A program made the translations under genes and the position numbers. Shown here piece by piece: positions 1 to 12,565 of a stretch of DNA of 64,000 nt. How positions within the stretch are numbered: the first letter of the stretch is position 1; every line of letters begins with the position of its first letter. The notes beneath the pieces were generated by a model. That model did not search any database. It saw nothing but the letters and a program-made list of their open reading frames with translations, and was not told the DNA's origin. The stretch lies in contig CM045735.1 of assembly GCA_024760905.1 (NCBI GenBank), positions 7,714,161 to 7,778,160 of the forward strand. Direction: 5' to 3'. Source of the DNA: Plotosus lineatus (taxonomy: Eukaryota > Chordata > Actinopteri > Siluriformes > Plotosidae).

Positions 1-22
1 AAGGATATATAATTAGCCTAAT

Positions 23-215
23 ATGCATGTGTGTGCACTTTTAGAAGAAACAAAAGTATACAGAGGAAATTTGTGCAAGCACCAGAAAAACATGCAAACT
101 CCACACAGGAATGTCTTTGCCAGACACAGGGGTTCGAAAGCAGGACCTTCTTGCTGTGTGGAAATGCTAACTAGTGGCGTCACCATGTTGCCCTGCCCTT
201 CAATTTACATTTATT
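23..215 (-). repeat. Teleost repeat S2 fragment
   Basis: Antisense: CATGCAAACTCCACACAGGA, then GGTTCGAAAGCAGGACCTTC (tRNA-like head). Confidence 0.55.
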
Positions 216-1778
216 TAATTGGAGTGGCAAGAAAAATAACATAATTCACAAAAAAAGATTGAGATACAAACCTGTTGGTATTTTCCGAACCATGTTGCTA
301 AGTGTTAACAAGCATGTTTTTTTTTGAAAGTTTGTCCCTGCAAAGCCTGACATAACCACCCATTTTACATGCATATAATCAGTCTGCCATGGCCTTGGGG
401 AATCAGTTGATGAGGAATGCTGAGAAAATGTTGCTCGTTTTGAGGAGATGGAGAATGGGGGAGTATTTCAACATCCTGTTTCCCTCTTTTCTTTCTCAAC
501 TCCCCTATACTTTCAAAGATCGCTATGCCCACTCCAGATGTCCGCAATAGCTTGGACTTAATGGGGCACTTACCAGCCCTTTGACCTTTTAGCTTTACAC
601 ATGCTTTCCTCCTCTCGATATTTTGTCTTATTTAACTGAGAACTTTAATTAAACTGGTCTATTCTGGGATCTGAGGTGAAAGCCAGGACATCTTATTGAC
701 CTGCTGGATGTAAAACAGATATGCTCTCTCTGAATAATCAGTGCCGCAAAAATAAATTAAATCTGATTCGAAAGAATTTTACCAATTTTTGCGAACTTTA
801 TACAATTGTCTGGTGTTTCATTTCCATTCGACCCCCACCCAGGACTTCAGCAGATCAAGCCATGTGTACAGGATTTCAGCTTATTTTGGCAAGAAACATA
901 ACAGGCACCAATTAAACTGTCATCATGATACTACAAGAAAATACGGTGCTGCTCCAGAATGACCCGATGAGCTGAATAGTACTGAATCAAAAGGCACCCA
1001 TATTACAAAATCACTTTCAAACATTGCATTTTTTCCATGAACTTACAGCTGTCGGTTTTGATCTACAGTATAAACCCTCTGACTCAAATTGTCGAGCCGT
1101 GTATAGAAGTCTGGGATGACCTTTACTTCATTCTTCATTACCTCAGCCCTCTTGTCACTGGTGATGTGTGCAGCATATGTTGCTTCCATTGCCACTTGAT
1201 CGGTAAAGCATCTGCATTCTCTCTCTCTCTAAGGACTCACTTCTTTCGATGTGGAAACTTTCAAACGTACCTGTTTGCTTCTCTTCGATACCCACGAGGC
1301 ATATTTGGATAAAGAGTGTTGGACAGAAAAGACTAAACATCTACTGAGATATGGTAGGACGCTACAGGAATCCTGATCTTCTGGAATTATGACTGTCCTG
1401 CAGGATGAGTTATTATTAAACCAGAGATTTCTGAAAATGAGATCTGTGTGAGAGGCTTGCTGTGAGGATGAAGGCCTCAAAATTTTGATAAAAGTCTTCG
1501 CCATTCCACTCAAAGAGGAATTTCTGGAACTGTTTGAGAAAAGAAAGGGAGTGTTGAATGTTTATATCTGTGAAGTGTAACTGTAGACAGTGTATAGTCT
1601 CGTATAATTAATAAATTGATGCTATGCCTAATTCCATAGCAAGTACGAGAAATTCTGCCGTTACTACTTATTACGTCCTTATGATGAGATTTCATGCATC
1701 TTTGCATAAAATATTGAGACGACCATGAGGAGTTCGGTAGTTAATCTGGAACAAGCAGAACCACCTGTGGTTTGTACA
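216..1778. other. No gene recognised
   Basis: AT-rich sequence without convincing coding frames or clear repeat ends. Confidence 0.5.
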
Positions 1779-1779
1779 T

Positions 1780-2225
1780 TCATTCATTCGTCAAACCGCT
1801 TAATCCTATTAGGGAGGCAGGGAGCCCATCTCAGCCAACTCTGGGATGGGCTCCCTGCCTCCCTAATAGGATTAAGCGGGAAGCCGATCTCAGCCAACTC
1901 TGGGCAAAGGCAGGTGTCCTCCCTGTACAGCCCGCCAATATAATGCAGGGCCAACAAACATGACATTGACATTCACACTACAGGCCACTTGGAATAGCCA
2001 CCCATTCATTTGCTGAACCAGTTTATCCTATTAGGCTTGTGGGGAGGCTGGAGCCTATCTCAGCTGATATTGGACAAAAGTGAGGTACACCATGCACAAC
2101 TCATCAAACCATCTCAGTGCAACACACACCATACACACTCACACCTGGTGCAATGTGGAACCAAACACTCCACGCAGAAACGCCCTCGCTGAGCCCAGGA
2201 CCTTCTTTCTTGAGGCAGACTTGTT
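1780..2225 (-). repeat. Teleost repeat S2, rearranged (two pieces)
   Basis: Antisense tail B-type sequence at 1785-1925, with a local inversion (1796-1879), and a second piece 2000-2210 with CACGCAGAAACGCCCTCGCT. Confidence 0.6.
1796..1879. repeat. Perfect 34-base inverted repeat, 16-base spacer
   Basis: Arms 1796-1829 and 1846-1879; the spacer CTCAGCCAACTCTGGG recurs at 1889-1904. Confidence 0.95.
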
Positions 2226-2229
2226 ATGC

Positions 2230-2950
2230 ATAGATCATTATCTGAGAATGTGTCTTTTCATTTAACCCCTACTTATACCCTCACACCACACCAATTTGTC
2301 TACATACATTGCACCTCATTCTGTAGTGACTGTGGACTGTGGAAAAACAAGGTGTCAGGTTAAAGTCCGATTGGTTGTCAAAGTACAGACTTAATGGGTC
2401 CAATAATTTGTTTATTGACTCTCAGTGCCAAGGCATGTCTTCTCCACTGGTGGTCTTGGAGCTGGAAGTAACGGCCACTCGGTATTCATTAGACATACTG
2501 AAACAATTAGTCAAGGCCATATGCCCCTACTGATTGAACCAGACAATATTCTCAAGGTCTTAGTGTTCTCCAAAATGTTTTCATTGCTTGCAGTCCTTGA
2601 GTCGTCCATGCTTTTGACCAGCTGGCTTCCTGAATCTATTTAACCTCACTTTCTTACATGCGTTCTGAATATCACAGGAATGTCTGTAATAGACAATAAT
2701 CTCTGAATGCATGTTGGATTTATATCTTATCGGCTTTTTTGTGGGATATTTAGGATAGAAAATAACTCCCAAAGAAGAAATATAAGCACACATCAGTTTT
2801 GACAAATCGAAATTCTTCTCAATTCTAGACAAATTTCGTTTGGCTGCTTGAAGTGGCAAATTCAAAAGATTTGGCTGACTGATTTTCTGGAGCAATTGTG
2901 TGGTAGCTGTGGTCAGATGTTTCTGACATTGCGTGAGATTCAGACAAAAA
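2230..2950. other. No gene recognised
   Basis: Only short chance frames on both strands. Nothing repeated within the window was noticed. Confidence 0.5.
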
Positions 2951-2954
2951 AGAG

Positions 2955-3155
2955 AACTGTGGTGTTGTCCATGGGGTGGTCCATGGATGATCAATGGTGT
3001 TATTGTGCATGGTTTTGTCCATGGTGTGGTTTATGGAGTTATTGTCCATATTCATTGTGTGATCTATGTTGGAGTCAGTGCAATGGTCCATGGTGAGGTC
3101 CATGGTATTGCCCATGGTGTGCAGCATGGTGTGGTCCATGGTATCCAACTAAAGT
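2955..3155. repeat. CCATGG-rich minisatellite
   Basis: Degenerate tandem units built on GGTGTGGTCCATGGT with many CCATGG palindromes. Both strands read open over this interval only because of the repeat. Confidence 0.7.
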
Positions 3156-3488
3156 AGCTGCAGCACTTTTCTCATTGACTCATTGAATGAACAGTAATAA
3201 CCAGAGTACAAATATAGTTGGGGTAGGAGGAGCTTAGATGAAAGTAATGTCTGAGGACTATGTTCCAAAAGCCCTTCTCTAAATAAACACATTCATTCAC
3301 AGAGAGGAAATTATGACTGTGTGATAATTACACTGGAAAACTCCCCTGATCATTAAAGAGATGAAACTAAATTGTTTTTGAATCCCTTGTGAACAACCTC
3401 CATCCATATGGCATCAAATGGAGGTCGGGTTTGGGGCTTTTGTTCCCAAACACAAACAGTTTTATTCAATACCAAGCATAAACTTGGC

Positions 3489-3690
3489 TCTTACATACAC
3501 ATTTTGACATTAGACTCCCTTATCCAGAGAGACTTACATTTCATCTCATTTTGTACAAGTGAGCAGTTGAAGGTTCATGGTCTCGCGAGAGCACCCAACA
3601 GTGGCAGATTGGTGGTACTACTGAGCTCCCAACAACAGCTTAACAGCTTTAATCTGTTGGGCTCCTGACAACAGCTTAACTGACTCAACC
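3489..3690 (-). repeat. Third SINE-like teleost repeat, copy 1
   Basis: CCCTTATCCAGAGAGACTTA and CACCCAACAGTGGCAGATTG are shared with the copy at 17398. Confidence 0.5.
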
Positions 3691-4538
3691 TCACCAGCCC
3701 GTTCCAGTCATGGAAACGCGGTAACGGCCACGGGGTTTGTAAAAGGGACAGTTAAAGGGACATCTGGCAGGAAAATGAACAGATGTTGAGTTACCTCTGA
3801 GAGTCATCAGTGATAAATTCCAAAATTAAGATTCCAGATCTAGTACCCAAGCAAGGTTTTTTTCCTTCTTTTTTGGTAATAAAGAAGAACCGCACAAACA
3901 GCAAACTGAAGGAAAAACTGAGTGTACTGTAGGGGAGGGGGCTGGATTAAAAGATGGTCAGTTGTTTTTTTTTTTTTATTTCGAAGACAGACATGGGTTC
4001 TTCTGGAATGGACATTTTTGGAGGAAATATCATGATATAAGAATGTTAATAGACTGAGCTTGCACTTACTTCATGTTTTTCCAATTTCCTTTCCGTGATC
4101 AGCTGGATTTCTTTGACCAGCTGCTGACCCATCAAAAAATTGTACTAAACTTTCTTCATCTGTTAAATCAAAGTAAATTAGGATCTTCTGATGGATGTGT
4201 CTGATTACACGTCACCATTATAGATAGCCTCAATTCATTCCTATAATGTACATGTTTAGCCCATGACCCTGAATGAACCCTTGGTTGAAGTAAAACACTA
4301 CCAGTTGATAGACTCATTTATACTCCCTTTATGTAGAAAAATAAAGATGTCCATTCCAAATATTTCAGCCAACACCATCCACATTCTTCTCTTTGTTATT
4401 TACATTAGTATCAATGTTATGCAATAAATCCACTGAGGAAATGATCCGGGGTGACCAGACATGAACGCGGTGACTGTTCAGGAGATCATAATAATATATT
4501 TAATTAAGAAAGAGATAGTGGTGTTTTGGACTATGTCT
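3691..4538. other. No gene recognised
   Basis: AT-rich with T runs at 3860 and 3965. Confidence 0.5.
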
Positions 4539-4664
4539 CTCCGCTTGTCTGGGACCGCCTCGGTGTCCCCCTGGGAGAGTTGGAGGAGGTGGCTGGGGAG
4601 AGGGACGTCTGGACCTCTTTGCTTAGGTTGCTGCCCCCACGACCCAAACCTGGACTTCGCGGAA

Positions 4665-4702
<38 letters not shown>

Positions 4703-4705
4703 GAA
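4539..4705 (+). mobile_element. LINE 3' end with (GAT)n tail
   Basis: In frame with shifts: GELEEVAGERDVWTSLLRLL followed by PPRPKPGLRGR stop, then (GAT)n. 5'-truncated copy, apparently of the LINE whose 5' part lies at 40519. Confidence 0.65.
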
Positions 4706-5185
4706 AGAGATAAAAGAGGCTCTCGGGTGGCACATCGACAAGGTGCATGACAATCAACCTGGAGATCGCAAGTCTGCATCCAGGTTGATGACGCAGTCAT
4801 CCATGATTGGGAGTCTATTGGAGTGAATTGGCCAAGCTCTCACGTGATGGCATACATTCACTTTCCTGCCACTCAAAGTGAACTCCAGCCAATCCTTGGC
4901 TGTCTTTGGGCTCAGTCATTCACAAGGGGACAAATAGAGCTTTCCCTCCAAGTGTGTTAGGTTGCTCCCAAATACAGATGCGTAGCAGCTCATAAAGAGG
5001 CGGGTGGCAACATTGGATGTCACGGAGGTAGCATGTGCATGTACACGTATGTGGTCATATGATAAGGAAAGAAATACTTTTTGGGTGAGAATCGGATACA
5101 ACTAAAATAGAAAAAATAAAAAATAATGTAAAAGTAGAGGTAGCTCTCTTGAACTATTGGTTACAGCACCCTCTGATTGGCTGGG
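4706..5185. other. No gene recognised
   Basis: Unique-looking sequence between a LINE tail and a SINE. Confidence 0.5.
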
Positions 5186-5475
5186 CAGTGGTGGCTCAGT
5201 GGGTAAGACTCTGAGTTTCTCAGATGGTTGGTGGTTTAAGGTGCAGTACCACCAAGGTGCCACTGTAGGGCCCTTCAACAAGGCACCAATCTTTTACCAA
5301 AATGCTGAATACTATGAGGGTCTCAGCTGAGTCTGGACCAAAGGCGAGGTAAACCCTGAGCAGCTCGCCAAACCGTTGCAGGGTAAACGCACACACACAT
5401 ACACACACACACACTCACACTGAGGAACAATTTCGAACACCCATTTGGCCTACCATGCATGCCTTTAGGCCACTC
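5186..5475 (+). repeat. tRNA-derived SINE-like repeat with (CA)n
   Basis: GGGCAGTGGTGGCTCAGTGG head; (CA)n at 5391-5420. Confidence 0.5.
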
Positions 5476-6542
5476 ATTTTATATTATCTGGTTAACGGAT
5501 CTGCCGAAACACTGGCAAAAGTGCCACTAAAAAATATTTTTTAACTTTTTCAATTCATTATTTTTTTGCCCGCCGATCTCTGTATTATATGCCGATGTGA
5601 AAAAAAATTCTGAAAAAATATGCGGAAATTCTAATTACTACTACCACCGTGCTCCAGTCTCCCGACAGTGGAAACTAAAACCTCTTTGTGGTGCTCCTGC
5701 ACCGACCAAAAAATAAATCAATTATGTACTAATTCATCTTTTCAAAAATAAAACTCTGAAAACTGTAATAAATATATCATGCAGAGCCAGTGGAGAACAG
5801 TGTACGTGCAAAAAAAAAAAAAAAAAAAAATGTTTCCAGGAGTGAAAATATGAGTGTTTTAAAGCTTTTGAGGAAAATGGCTGCTTTTAATGCTCACATA
5901 AATTTTTAAATACAGTATACTGTAGATTTCTCTCCTAAAGGCTCCAGTTAAAAGGATCGGGGGGAAACAGAGAAAGCAGCATAAATCATATCAATTTTTC
6001 CCTGAATGTAGTTGACTCGCTGCCTATCATGGGGTCATTTAAGAATAAACCCGAGCAGGACTCACAGAGTGCCAAGAAGCTCCACCAGGCACGAAAGGAT
6101 GATTCAAACTTTGTATAATTATAATGAAATCTTATCAGACATCGATTGTAAAGCCTCTGCATTGGCTACCTGTGTTCTTCAGGATCATCCAAAGCTTTTA
6201 GTGTTGTTATTCCAACTTATTTATCAGATTTGGTTGTAACCCATGAGCCATCTAGAACGATCAGGTCTTCACATTAAGGTGGTTTAGTAATTCTTAATAC
6301 TGAAGCCAAAAACCCAAACAAAACAAAAAAACCTCATGTCGAAGCAGCATTTTCTTATTACAGATCACGTCTGCATGTCTACAGCCGCTCTTGAAGACCT
6401 TCGAGCTGCTGCGAATGAGGACATTTTTAAAAGCAAAAATTAAGACTTAACTTTTTAAACCTGGCTTTTATCTAAATTTTATTAAAAGGATTTACTGTTC
6501 TCCTCTTTAAAAAGAGATAATTGAACTGTTTAGTCTGTTAGT
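5476..6542. other. No gene recognised
   Basis: AT-rich; A run at 5811-5830. TTATTCCAACTTATTTATCA with the surrounding 6080-6450 could be transposon debris (AAACCTCATGTCGAAGCAGC), not resolved. Confidence 0.4.
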
Positions 6543-6825
6543 GAGGTGGCACGTGGTGTAATGGTGAGCTTCACACTTCACAGCAAGAAGGTCTCCCCAT
6601 GCTTGTGTGGGTTTCCTCCGGGTACGTATTCCGGTTTTCTCCTCCAGTAAAAAAACATGCACATTAGGCTTAATGGCTGTTCTACATTTCACTCAGGTTT
6701 GTGTGTGTGTGTTGCCCTGAAATGGTCCGGCGACCTGTTGAGGGTGTAACCCGCCTTCGCCTCATGTTGGCAGTGCTAAGGTGCAACCTCCTCATGATAC
6801 TAGTAGGTTTACGGTGTTGACAAAT
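6543..6825 (+). repeat. Teleost repeat S2, decayed
   Basis: GAGGTGGCACGTGGTGTAAT head, GTGTGGGTTTCCTCCGGGTA body. Confidence 0.6.
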
Positions 6826-6889
6826 GAGTGAGATAATGAGTCAGTGCTCAGTCTATTCGTGTATTTCACATATTTTTATGTTTTTAATA

Positions 6890-8113
6890 CCCCCATTTCA
6901 CTGAAGCGCGGCAGACTCACGGAAGCAAAACCGTAGTCATCCTCCAACGTTCCTCAGTCATTCCGTGTCCTTCCATATGATTCCGAAGGTACAGTATTTC
7001 TCTTCTTCCGTCAGGCCAAAATCTTCTGCAAACGTTTTTTTGAACATGTTCAAAAGCACGTTCACGGAAAAATTTCCCGACACTGTTCCCTCACGTTCCG
7101 CAGTCCTTCCGCAAACGTTCCGTCCTTTCCGCGAACTTTCTGTGATCATTCCTTTTATTCCGCAAGTCTTCCGTGAACGTTCCGCGAACATTCCTCATTC
7201 TTACGGGTGGTCAAAAGCGACCACAGAACCCCCACGGAAGGTTTGTAAGAGTACATGCGGAACGTTTGTGGAATGGTTGCAGATATCACGGAAGACTTGC
7301 GGAACACTCAAGGAAGTTACTTCCACTATAAAGTATTCCATTTCATTCACTTTATTTTTTCTGTTTTCCTGTTCATGTAGTAAAGTTTTAAAGTTATAAT
7401 CACTGTGGTTTGGACTTGTGTGCATGGTTTTTAGTCTGGAATGATTGAGGTGCAAATAAAAGGAACGCATTGACATTATTGATATTAAACATATTAACAT
7501 ATGTGAAATTTTAAATTTATTACACATATTGAAACATATTGTAAATTACGAACATATGTGAAATTTTAAATTTGTTGTACATTATAAACATATTATACAT
7601 TACAAACATATAGTATAAATGAGAGAACGAGCTTCCTTGGTCATTCCGTGTATTTATAGGCGGAATCAAGAACAAATCCTTTGATCTTTGCAGATTTTTC
7701 TGTTATTCTGCTATTCCTCAGTCATTCCTCAGTCATTCCGTGTTGAACGTTCCGTCTTCATTGCGCCTATTTAGAGACCATTCCGTGGGTCTTCCTTCTA
7801 AAAAGGAGTAGGACCGCAGTCATTCCACAAATGTTCCGTCCTTTCTGTGAACGTTTCCGTGAATTATCCAAAGGTCTTCCTTTGCTGTCCGCACTGGTTC
7901 TGAAGGTGATCCGAGCGCTTTTACGCATGTATTCCGACATTGTACCGCGGTCTTTCCGTGTCCTTTCCGAACGCTCCGTGATCGTTACGAAGGTGCAATT
8001 TTCCGTAGGTTTTTGACCCATTTTCCATGTAAAAATGCCGAAGCTCCTCCGTAGAGTGCGTTCCGCGCCTTTCCACCATGATCCTTGCATTCTGTGCTCC
8101 AGTGAAATGGGGG
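6890..8113. mobile_element. TTCCG-rich transposon with 14-base inverted ends
   Basis: Ends CCCCCATTTCACTG and CAGTGAAATGGGGG, each bordered by TA (6888-6889, 8114-8115). The interior carries about two dozen TTCCG/CGGAA pentamers spaced mostly 9-12 bases, pointing one way at 6950-7200, the other at 7220-7320, and back at 7630-8080, around an AT-rich core (7330-7620). No coding capacity is recognised. Superfamily not assigned. Confidence 0.7.
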
Positions 8114-8313
8114 TATAGGGTTTCATTCTTTGATTATTTTAAAATGTACTTTATTTATTACTGTATATATTCAGTTCGGGATTTTTGTGGTTTTACTCAG
8201 TTGCTCGTATTTCCTCACCACAAATAACAGTCAGATTGCACAGTAATTTTTTTTTTCAGTTTTTTGCCTTTTAGGCCTTTTCTTCTGTTAATTGTATACG
8301 TATCTATTATGAC

Positions 8314-8632
8314 AGGCCGCATGGTGGCATAGTGGTGAGCACGTCCACCTCATGGCAAGAAGGTCCTGGGTTTGATTCCCAACTCGGGTGTTTTTGTGCG
8401 GAGCTTGCATGTTCTTCCTGTGCTTGCGTGGGTTTCCTCCCACAGTCCAAAAACATGCACAGTAGGTTAATTGGAGGTTCTAAATTTACCCTTGGTATGA
8501 GTGTGAGTGCTGGCCCTGCAATGGCCTGGTGACTTGTCCAGGGTGCACCCTGCCCTTGCCTGGAGTCGGCTGAGATGGGCGCCAGCCTCCCTGCGACCCT
8601 AGTTAGGATTAAGTGGTTCAGAAAATGAATAT
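8314..8632 (+). repeat. Teleost repeat S2, full length
   Basis: GCCGCATGGTGGCATAGTGG head, GGGTTTGATTCCC, GGTTTCCTCCCACAGTCCAA body and the tail B sequence ending GAAAATGAAT. Confidence 0.72.
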
Positions 8633-8763
8633 TATGACTGAGAGAAAGTATGTGTGGATCAAGTGGTGGGGTTGCTTGTTTTTATAGACAGTATTTTGTT
8701 GTTATCTAATGTAAAACATTTTTCTACCCATTGTTTTATGAAAAGTGCTATACAAATAAAATC

Positions 8764-8803
<40 letters not shown>

Positions 8804-9170
8804 ATATCTCCCACTCATGGATGTTGGATGAACTTTTTGCCCATGAAACGTACAGGGGTTTTTGTTATTTCAGGACTTTTTTTTTTTACCATTTTATCCT
8901 GTGCAGGGATCACAATCTCAATGTAATGCATTCTATCCAGATTTAAGCCCCACCCCTTTGACAAGTCTGATGAAAATCAGATGAGTAGTTTGTGTGTAAT
9001 CCTGGCCAAAGGAAAAATTTTTTTTTTTTTTTTTTTTTTTTGCCAGGAGCCCATCCCTTGCCAGTGAGTCATCCCTTCATTAAGTTTGGAAGAAATTTGT
9101 TCAGAAGTCTTTGAAACAGAAACAGACAGACAGGCACTAGTGAATATAAAACCGCCAAATCTTCTTCTTC
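8633..9170. other. Mostly unassigned; microsatellite and T runs
   Basis: Holds the (GATT)n tract and T runs at 8878 and 9019-9041. No coding signal. Confidence 0.5.
8761..8803. repeat. (GATT)n
   Basis: Pure tetranucleotide run after AAAATCT; may be the tail of a retroelement. Confidence 0.85.
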
Positions 9171-9398
9171 TTTTCCTTTCGGCTGTTCCCTTTCAGGGGT
9201 CGCCACAGCGAATCCTCTGCCTCCATATTCATAGACGTCATATTAATGATTTGCATGTTTGATTTGGCATAGGTTTTTACATCAGATGCCCTTCCTGACA
9301 CAACCCTTTAGCAAGGAGCGGAAACATGCCAACGGCTTTGCAGCTGCTCTTGTCGAAAGTCAGCAACGGTTCTTTTACATGAACCTCTCACCATAGAC
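9171..9398 (-). repeat. SINE S1, tail A, 3' portion (interrupted copy)
   Basis: Antisense. Carries the longer LINE-derived tail (includes the GGAGGCAGAGGATTCGCTGT complement). Continues at 10406 after the hAT insertion. Confidence 0.75.
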
Positions 9399-9456
9399 CA
9401 GTGGTTGGAGGTACTGAACCCGCCCAGTTTCATATGCTTATTCACTGAACCTTTCT

Positions 9457-9634
9457 CATCATCATCATCATTTTCTGTAACCACTTCATCCTAATTAGGG
9501 TCGCGGGGAGGCTAGTGCCCATCCCAGCGAACTGAGGGCGAGGGTAGAGTCCAACCTGGACAGCTTGCCAGGCCATTGCAGGGCGGAAACATGCTGACGG
9601 CTTTACAGCCTACTCTTGTCGAAAGTCAGCAATG
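9457..9634 (-). repeat. Composite SINE fragment (tail B) inside the hAT element
   Basis: Antisense tail-B sequence with a (TGA)n tail, bounded by direct repeats TGAACCTTTCT (9446-9456 and 9635-9645), so the target duplication is intact. Confidence 0.8.
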
Positions 9635-9809
9635 TGAACCTTTCTTTATTGAAAAATAAAATTTGATTTTTTTTTTTTTTTTTCAAATTCAAGACATGAT
9701 GATATGTTTTTACTGGGGCACCAAGATGAACTGTGCATTCACATCACTGTGTTTAAAGAACAAAACCAATAGAATGCATGAACTCCCCCAACACAACTAC
9801 TTACATTTT

Positions 9810-10050
9810 TATGTGAGGTGCACATCTGAGCGCGTGCATGTTTATCTGTGTGTGCGCGCGCACGCACGTCTGTATGTGTGTGTATTTATGTTTTATTTAA
9901 ATCTTATACATTATTTGTGAATGTTTAATTGTTATTATAAGCATTTATAGCATTGAATATGTATTTATTGATATTATATACACACACACACACATGTACG
10001 TACGTATACGTCAGTCAGCACAGGATTGATCCTACTTTGCGAATCATGCA
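9810..10050 (-). mobile_element. GGGATCCCTC MITE, copy 3, partial
   Basis: Antisense match to the left half of the family (GCATTTATAGCATTGAATAT, then CAGTCAG...GATCCTACTTTGCG). Lies inside the hAT element. Confidence 0.6.
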
Positions 10051-10405
10051 GATAGGACGCTGACTAGCGTCATGTTCCGTTATGTACATGAATCCATGTT
10101 GTACATATTCGTCCGACCACTTTCTTTTTTTGCTCAACAGAGTATGGATGAAAGATTAAAACATTAAGAAAGAAATCACACGACGTACCATCCTGACAGT
10201 CACAGTTCGACTACTGAGCACACCAAAATTTCCTGCAGTACAGATTGGCCAAGCAATGTAAGCGTGATCACCTGCAGCCAGTGATGGCCAAGCGGGGCGC
10301 GTCATCATGAATATGAGTCGGGTGTTTGTCTTGACTGCTGCCGAACCCCTGAGACTGACTCACCGAACGCCTAGGGTTTGATCGAACCCAGGTTAAGAAC
10401 CACTA

Positions 10406-10557
10406 CCATAGACAGTGAGAGACATGGCCGGCCTTTGATAACCCAGTTAGCTCCACTGGGGAACAGTGACATCCTTGTGGAGAGTAGGACTCGAACCCTC
10501 AACCCGCGGATCAGTGATCCAGCACCTTTTAACACCAGAGCACCACTGCCCCATAGA
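10406..10557 (-). repeat. SINE S1 head, remainder of the interrupted copy
   Basis: Antisense tRNA-like head with B-box-like GGGTTCGAGTCC equivalent and TGGGGCAGTGGTGCTC start. Confidence 0.75.
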
Positions 10558-11705
10558 ACTGCCAAGTATTGGAGGGAATTGAAAAAAAAAAAAGATTGGA
10601 ACCCATAGCATAGCTGAAGTGTCATCGGCTTTCGGTTTGTTTTTGTTAGCGCCTACGTTATTATTATTGTCATCCAGCCCAACAGAAAGTTTTTTCCCCA
10701 CTGCTCTGTACAATGATTTTTTGTATTCCTCAACCAAGTAACATGATTTACAATGCATTTTTTATAAATGGCAAATAACCGAATACTCTACTTTATTCAG
10801 CGTGTTTTTTATGGTTAAATTCCACCGAGTGTCTTAAATATCAAATTTGAATGTGAAAGTTAAAAAAATTTTAAAAATGTTTTTTAACCTTAAAATGTAT
10901 CCCTTACGTTTTCGATAATTTATTATTTTTCCATCTGGCTTTTCTCTTTGCTGAAATCCTCCACGCTGTGCTGAGAGTCAAGACCACATTGTGTGAGGGT
11001 CAGCGCTGGAGCATGCAAAGGCCAGCAGCTCTGTTAGGACCGGAGTACGAACCCACAGACAGGTCCTTGCATCCTGCCGTGCCTCTTCAGTCATGGCACT
11101 GAGACATACTGCGTTCGGATTTCCACTGTGCCCCGTGAGGATGCAGGAATGAAAGTTTCCTTGAGCCGACGCCTACATCAGCAGCTTCGCGCGGCCAAAA
11201 CAGCCTGAGCTCGAAAAACACTCCAAGAGAAATGCATAGCGTTGAACTAAATCATTCAGGGTCTTTGCGGACACGTGAGCAGCGGTAGACATACGCTGTT
11301 TGTTTTTCATGGTTTCGTCTACATAATGAGTTTTGACGAGGACTGTCCACGGTTCTCCCACTGACTGACAAGCATTGCTGGAATGTTCTCAGCTACTGAA
11401 AACACGGACGAGGACTGAAATCAATTCTTTAACAAAAACAGAGCGTTCTGCAGAAATAGATACAAGGCACCAGCAGGACTGTGTAAGAAAGAGTCTTTGT
11501 TCTTGGAAACACAGCTGAGCTTTGTAGTCAAAAGAAAATATCTGTTTGTGCCTGAAAAAATTCATGTACAACTATTAATAAATGAAATGTCAAAGAAAGC
11601 AGTACACTGGGTCATAATACTGATCGGTTAAACTAGTTATACAGTTTTAAATGTTTTCAGGAATGAAAGGATTTTATATACTTTTGGGAACAAATCCTGA
11701 ACATG
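10558..11705. other. No gene recognised
   Basis: Two short minus-strand frames (11173-11361 and 11389-11571) are the only longer open stretches; neither shows a family motif or splice context. Confidence 0.4.
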
Positions 11706-11940
11706 TGGGTGGCACGGCAGTGGAGTGTTTAGCACATCCACCACACAGCAAGACGGCCCTGGATTCGAGTCCGGAGCTGAGATGTTTGTGTGTGGAGTCT
11801 GTTTTTTCCGGCTGTATGTGCGGGCTTCCTCCAGGTACTCCGATTTCCTCCCATAGTCCGAGGACATACACGTTATGCTAATTGGCTGTTCCACACTGCC
11901 CCTATGTGTGAGTGTGAATGGTTGTACAGGGCGCAAAATT
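11706..11940 (+). repeat. Teleost repeat S2, 3' truncated
   Basis: GGTGGCACGGCAGTGGAGTG head to GTGTGAGTGTGAATGGTTG. Confidence 0.65.
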
Positions 11941-12235
11941 AGCGCCGGTCCACCGGCATTTTTGTGGGAGGTCCAGAAAAATCCAACCCGATACCAGCCC
12001 CAGTGTCAGGCAAAAGACCTTTTCAGTAAAATGAACAATCCGCCGTCGCCTAAGATATGACACTTCGTAAACTTGATAATGTAACACTAATAGTTACAGA
12101 CCGTCTGTGTTTTGTTTACATTGGTGCGACATATTTCGGCAACGAGGAAAATTACAATGCAATAAATTGGTGTCGACTCATGAATAATATTGGAAATCAG
12201 AATATTGATAATTTTGGATTGTCATCATGGGTTAC

Positions 12236-12545
<310 letters not shown>

Positions 12546-12565
12546 CATATACACATACAGTCAGT

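Larger units (their letters stand above)
9399..10405. mobile_element. hAT-type element nested in a SINE
   Basis: Left end CAGTGGTTGGAGGTACTGAA and right end GGTTAAGAACCACTA are inverted, flanked by CCATAGAC (9391-9398 and 10406-10413). The host SINE continues in register on both sides. No transposase is readable. Inside are a SINE fragment (9457-9634) and a MITE (about 9810-10050). Confidence 0.8.

Noticed and set aside
500..640. Minus-strand exon with GTAAGT donor near 566
   Set aside because: A donor-like site follows a short open stretch, but no acceptor of quality, no homology and no partner exon was found.
2933..3157. Histidine/valine-rich coding exon
   Set aside because: Open only because of the CCATGG minisatellite.
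4461..4826. Open frame with an aspartate run
   Set aside because: The acidic run is the (GAT)n tail of a LINE 3' end; the frame is not a gene.
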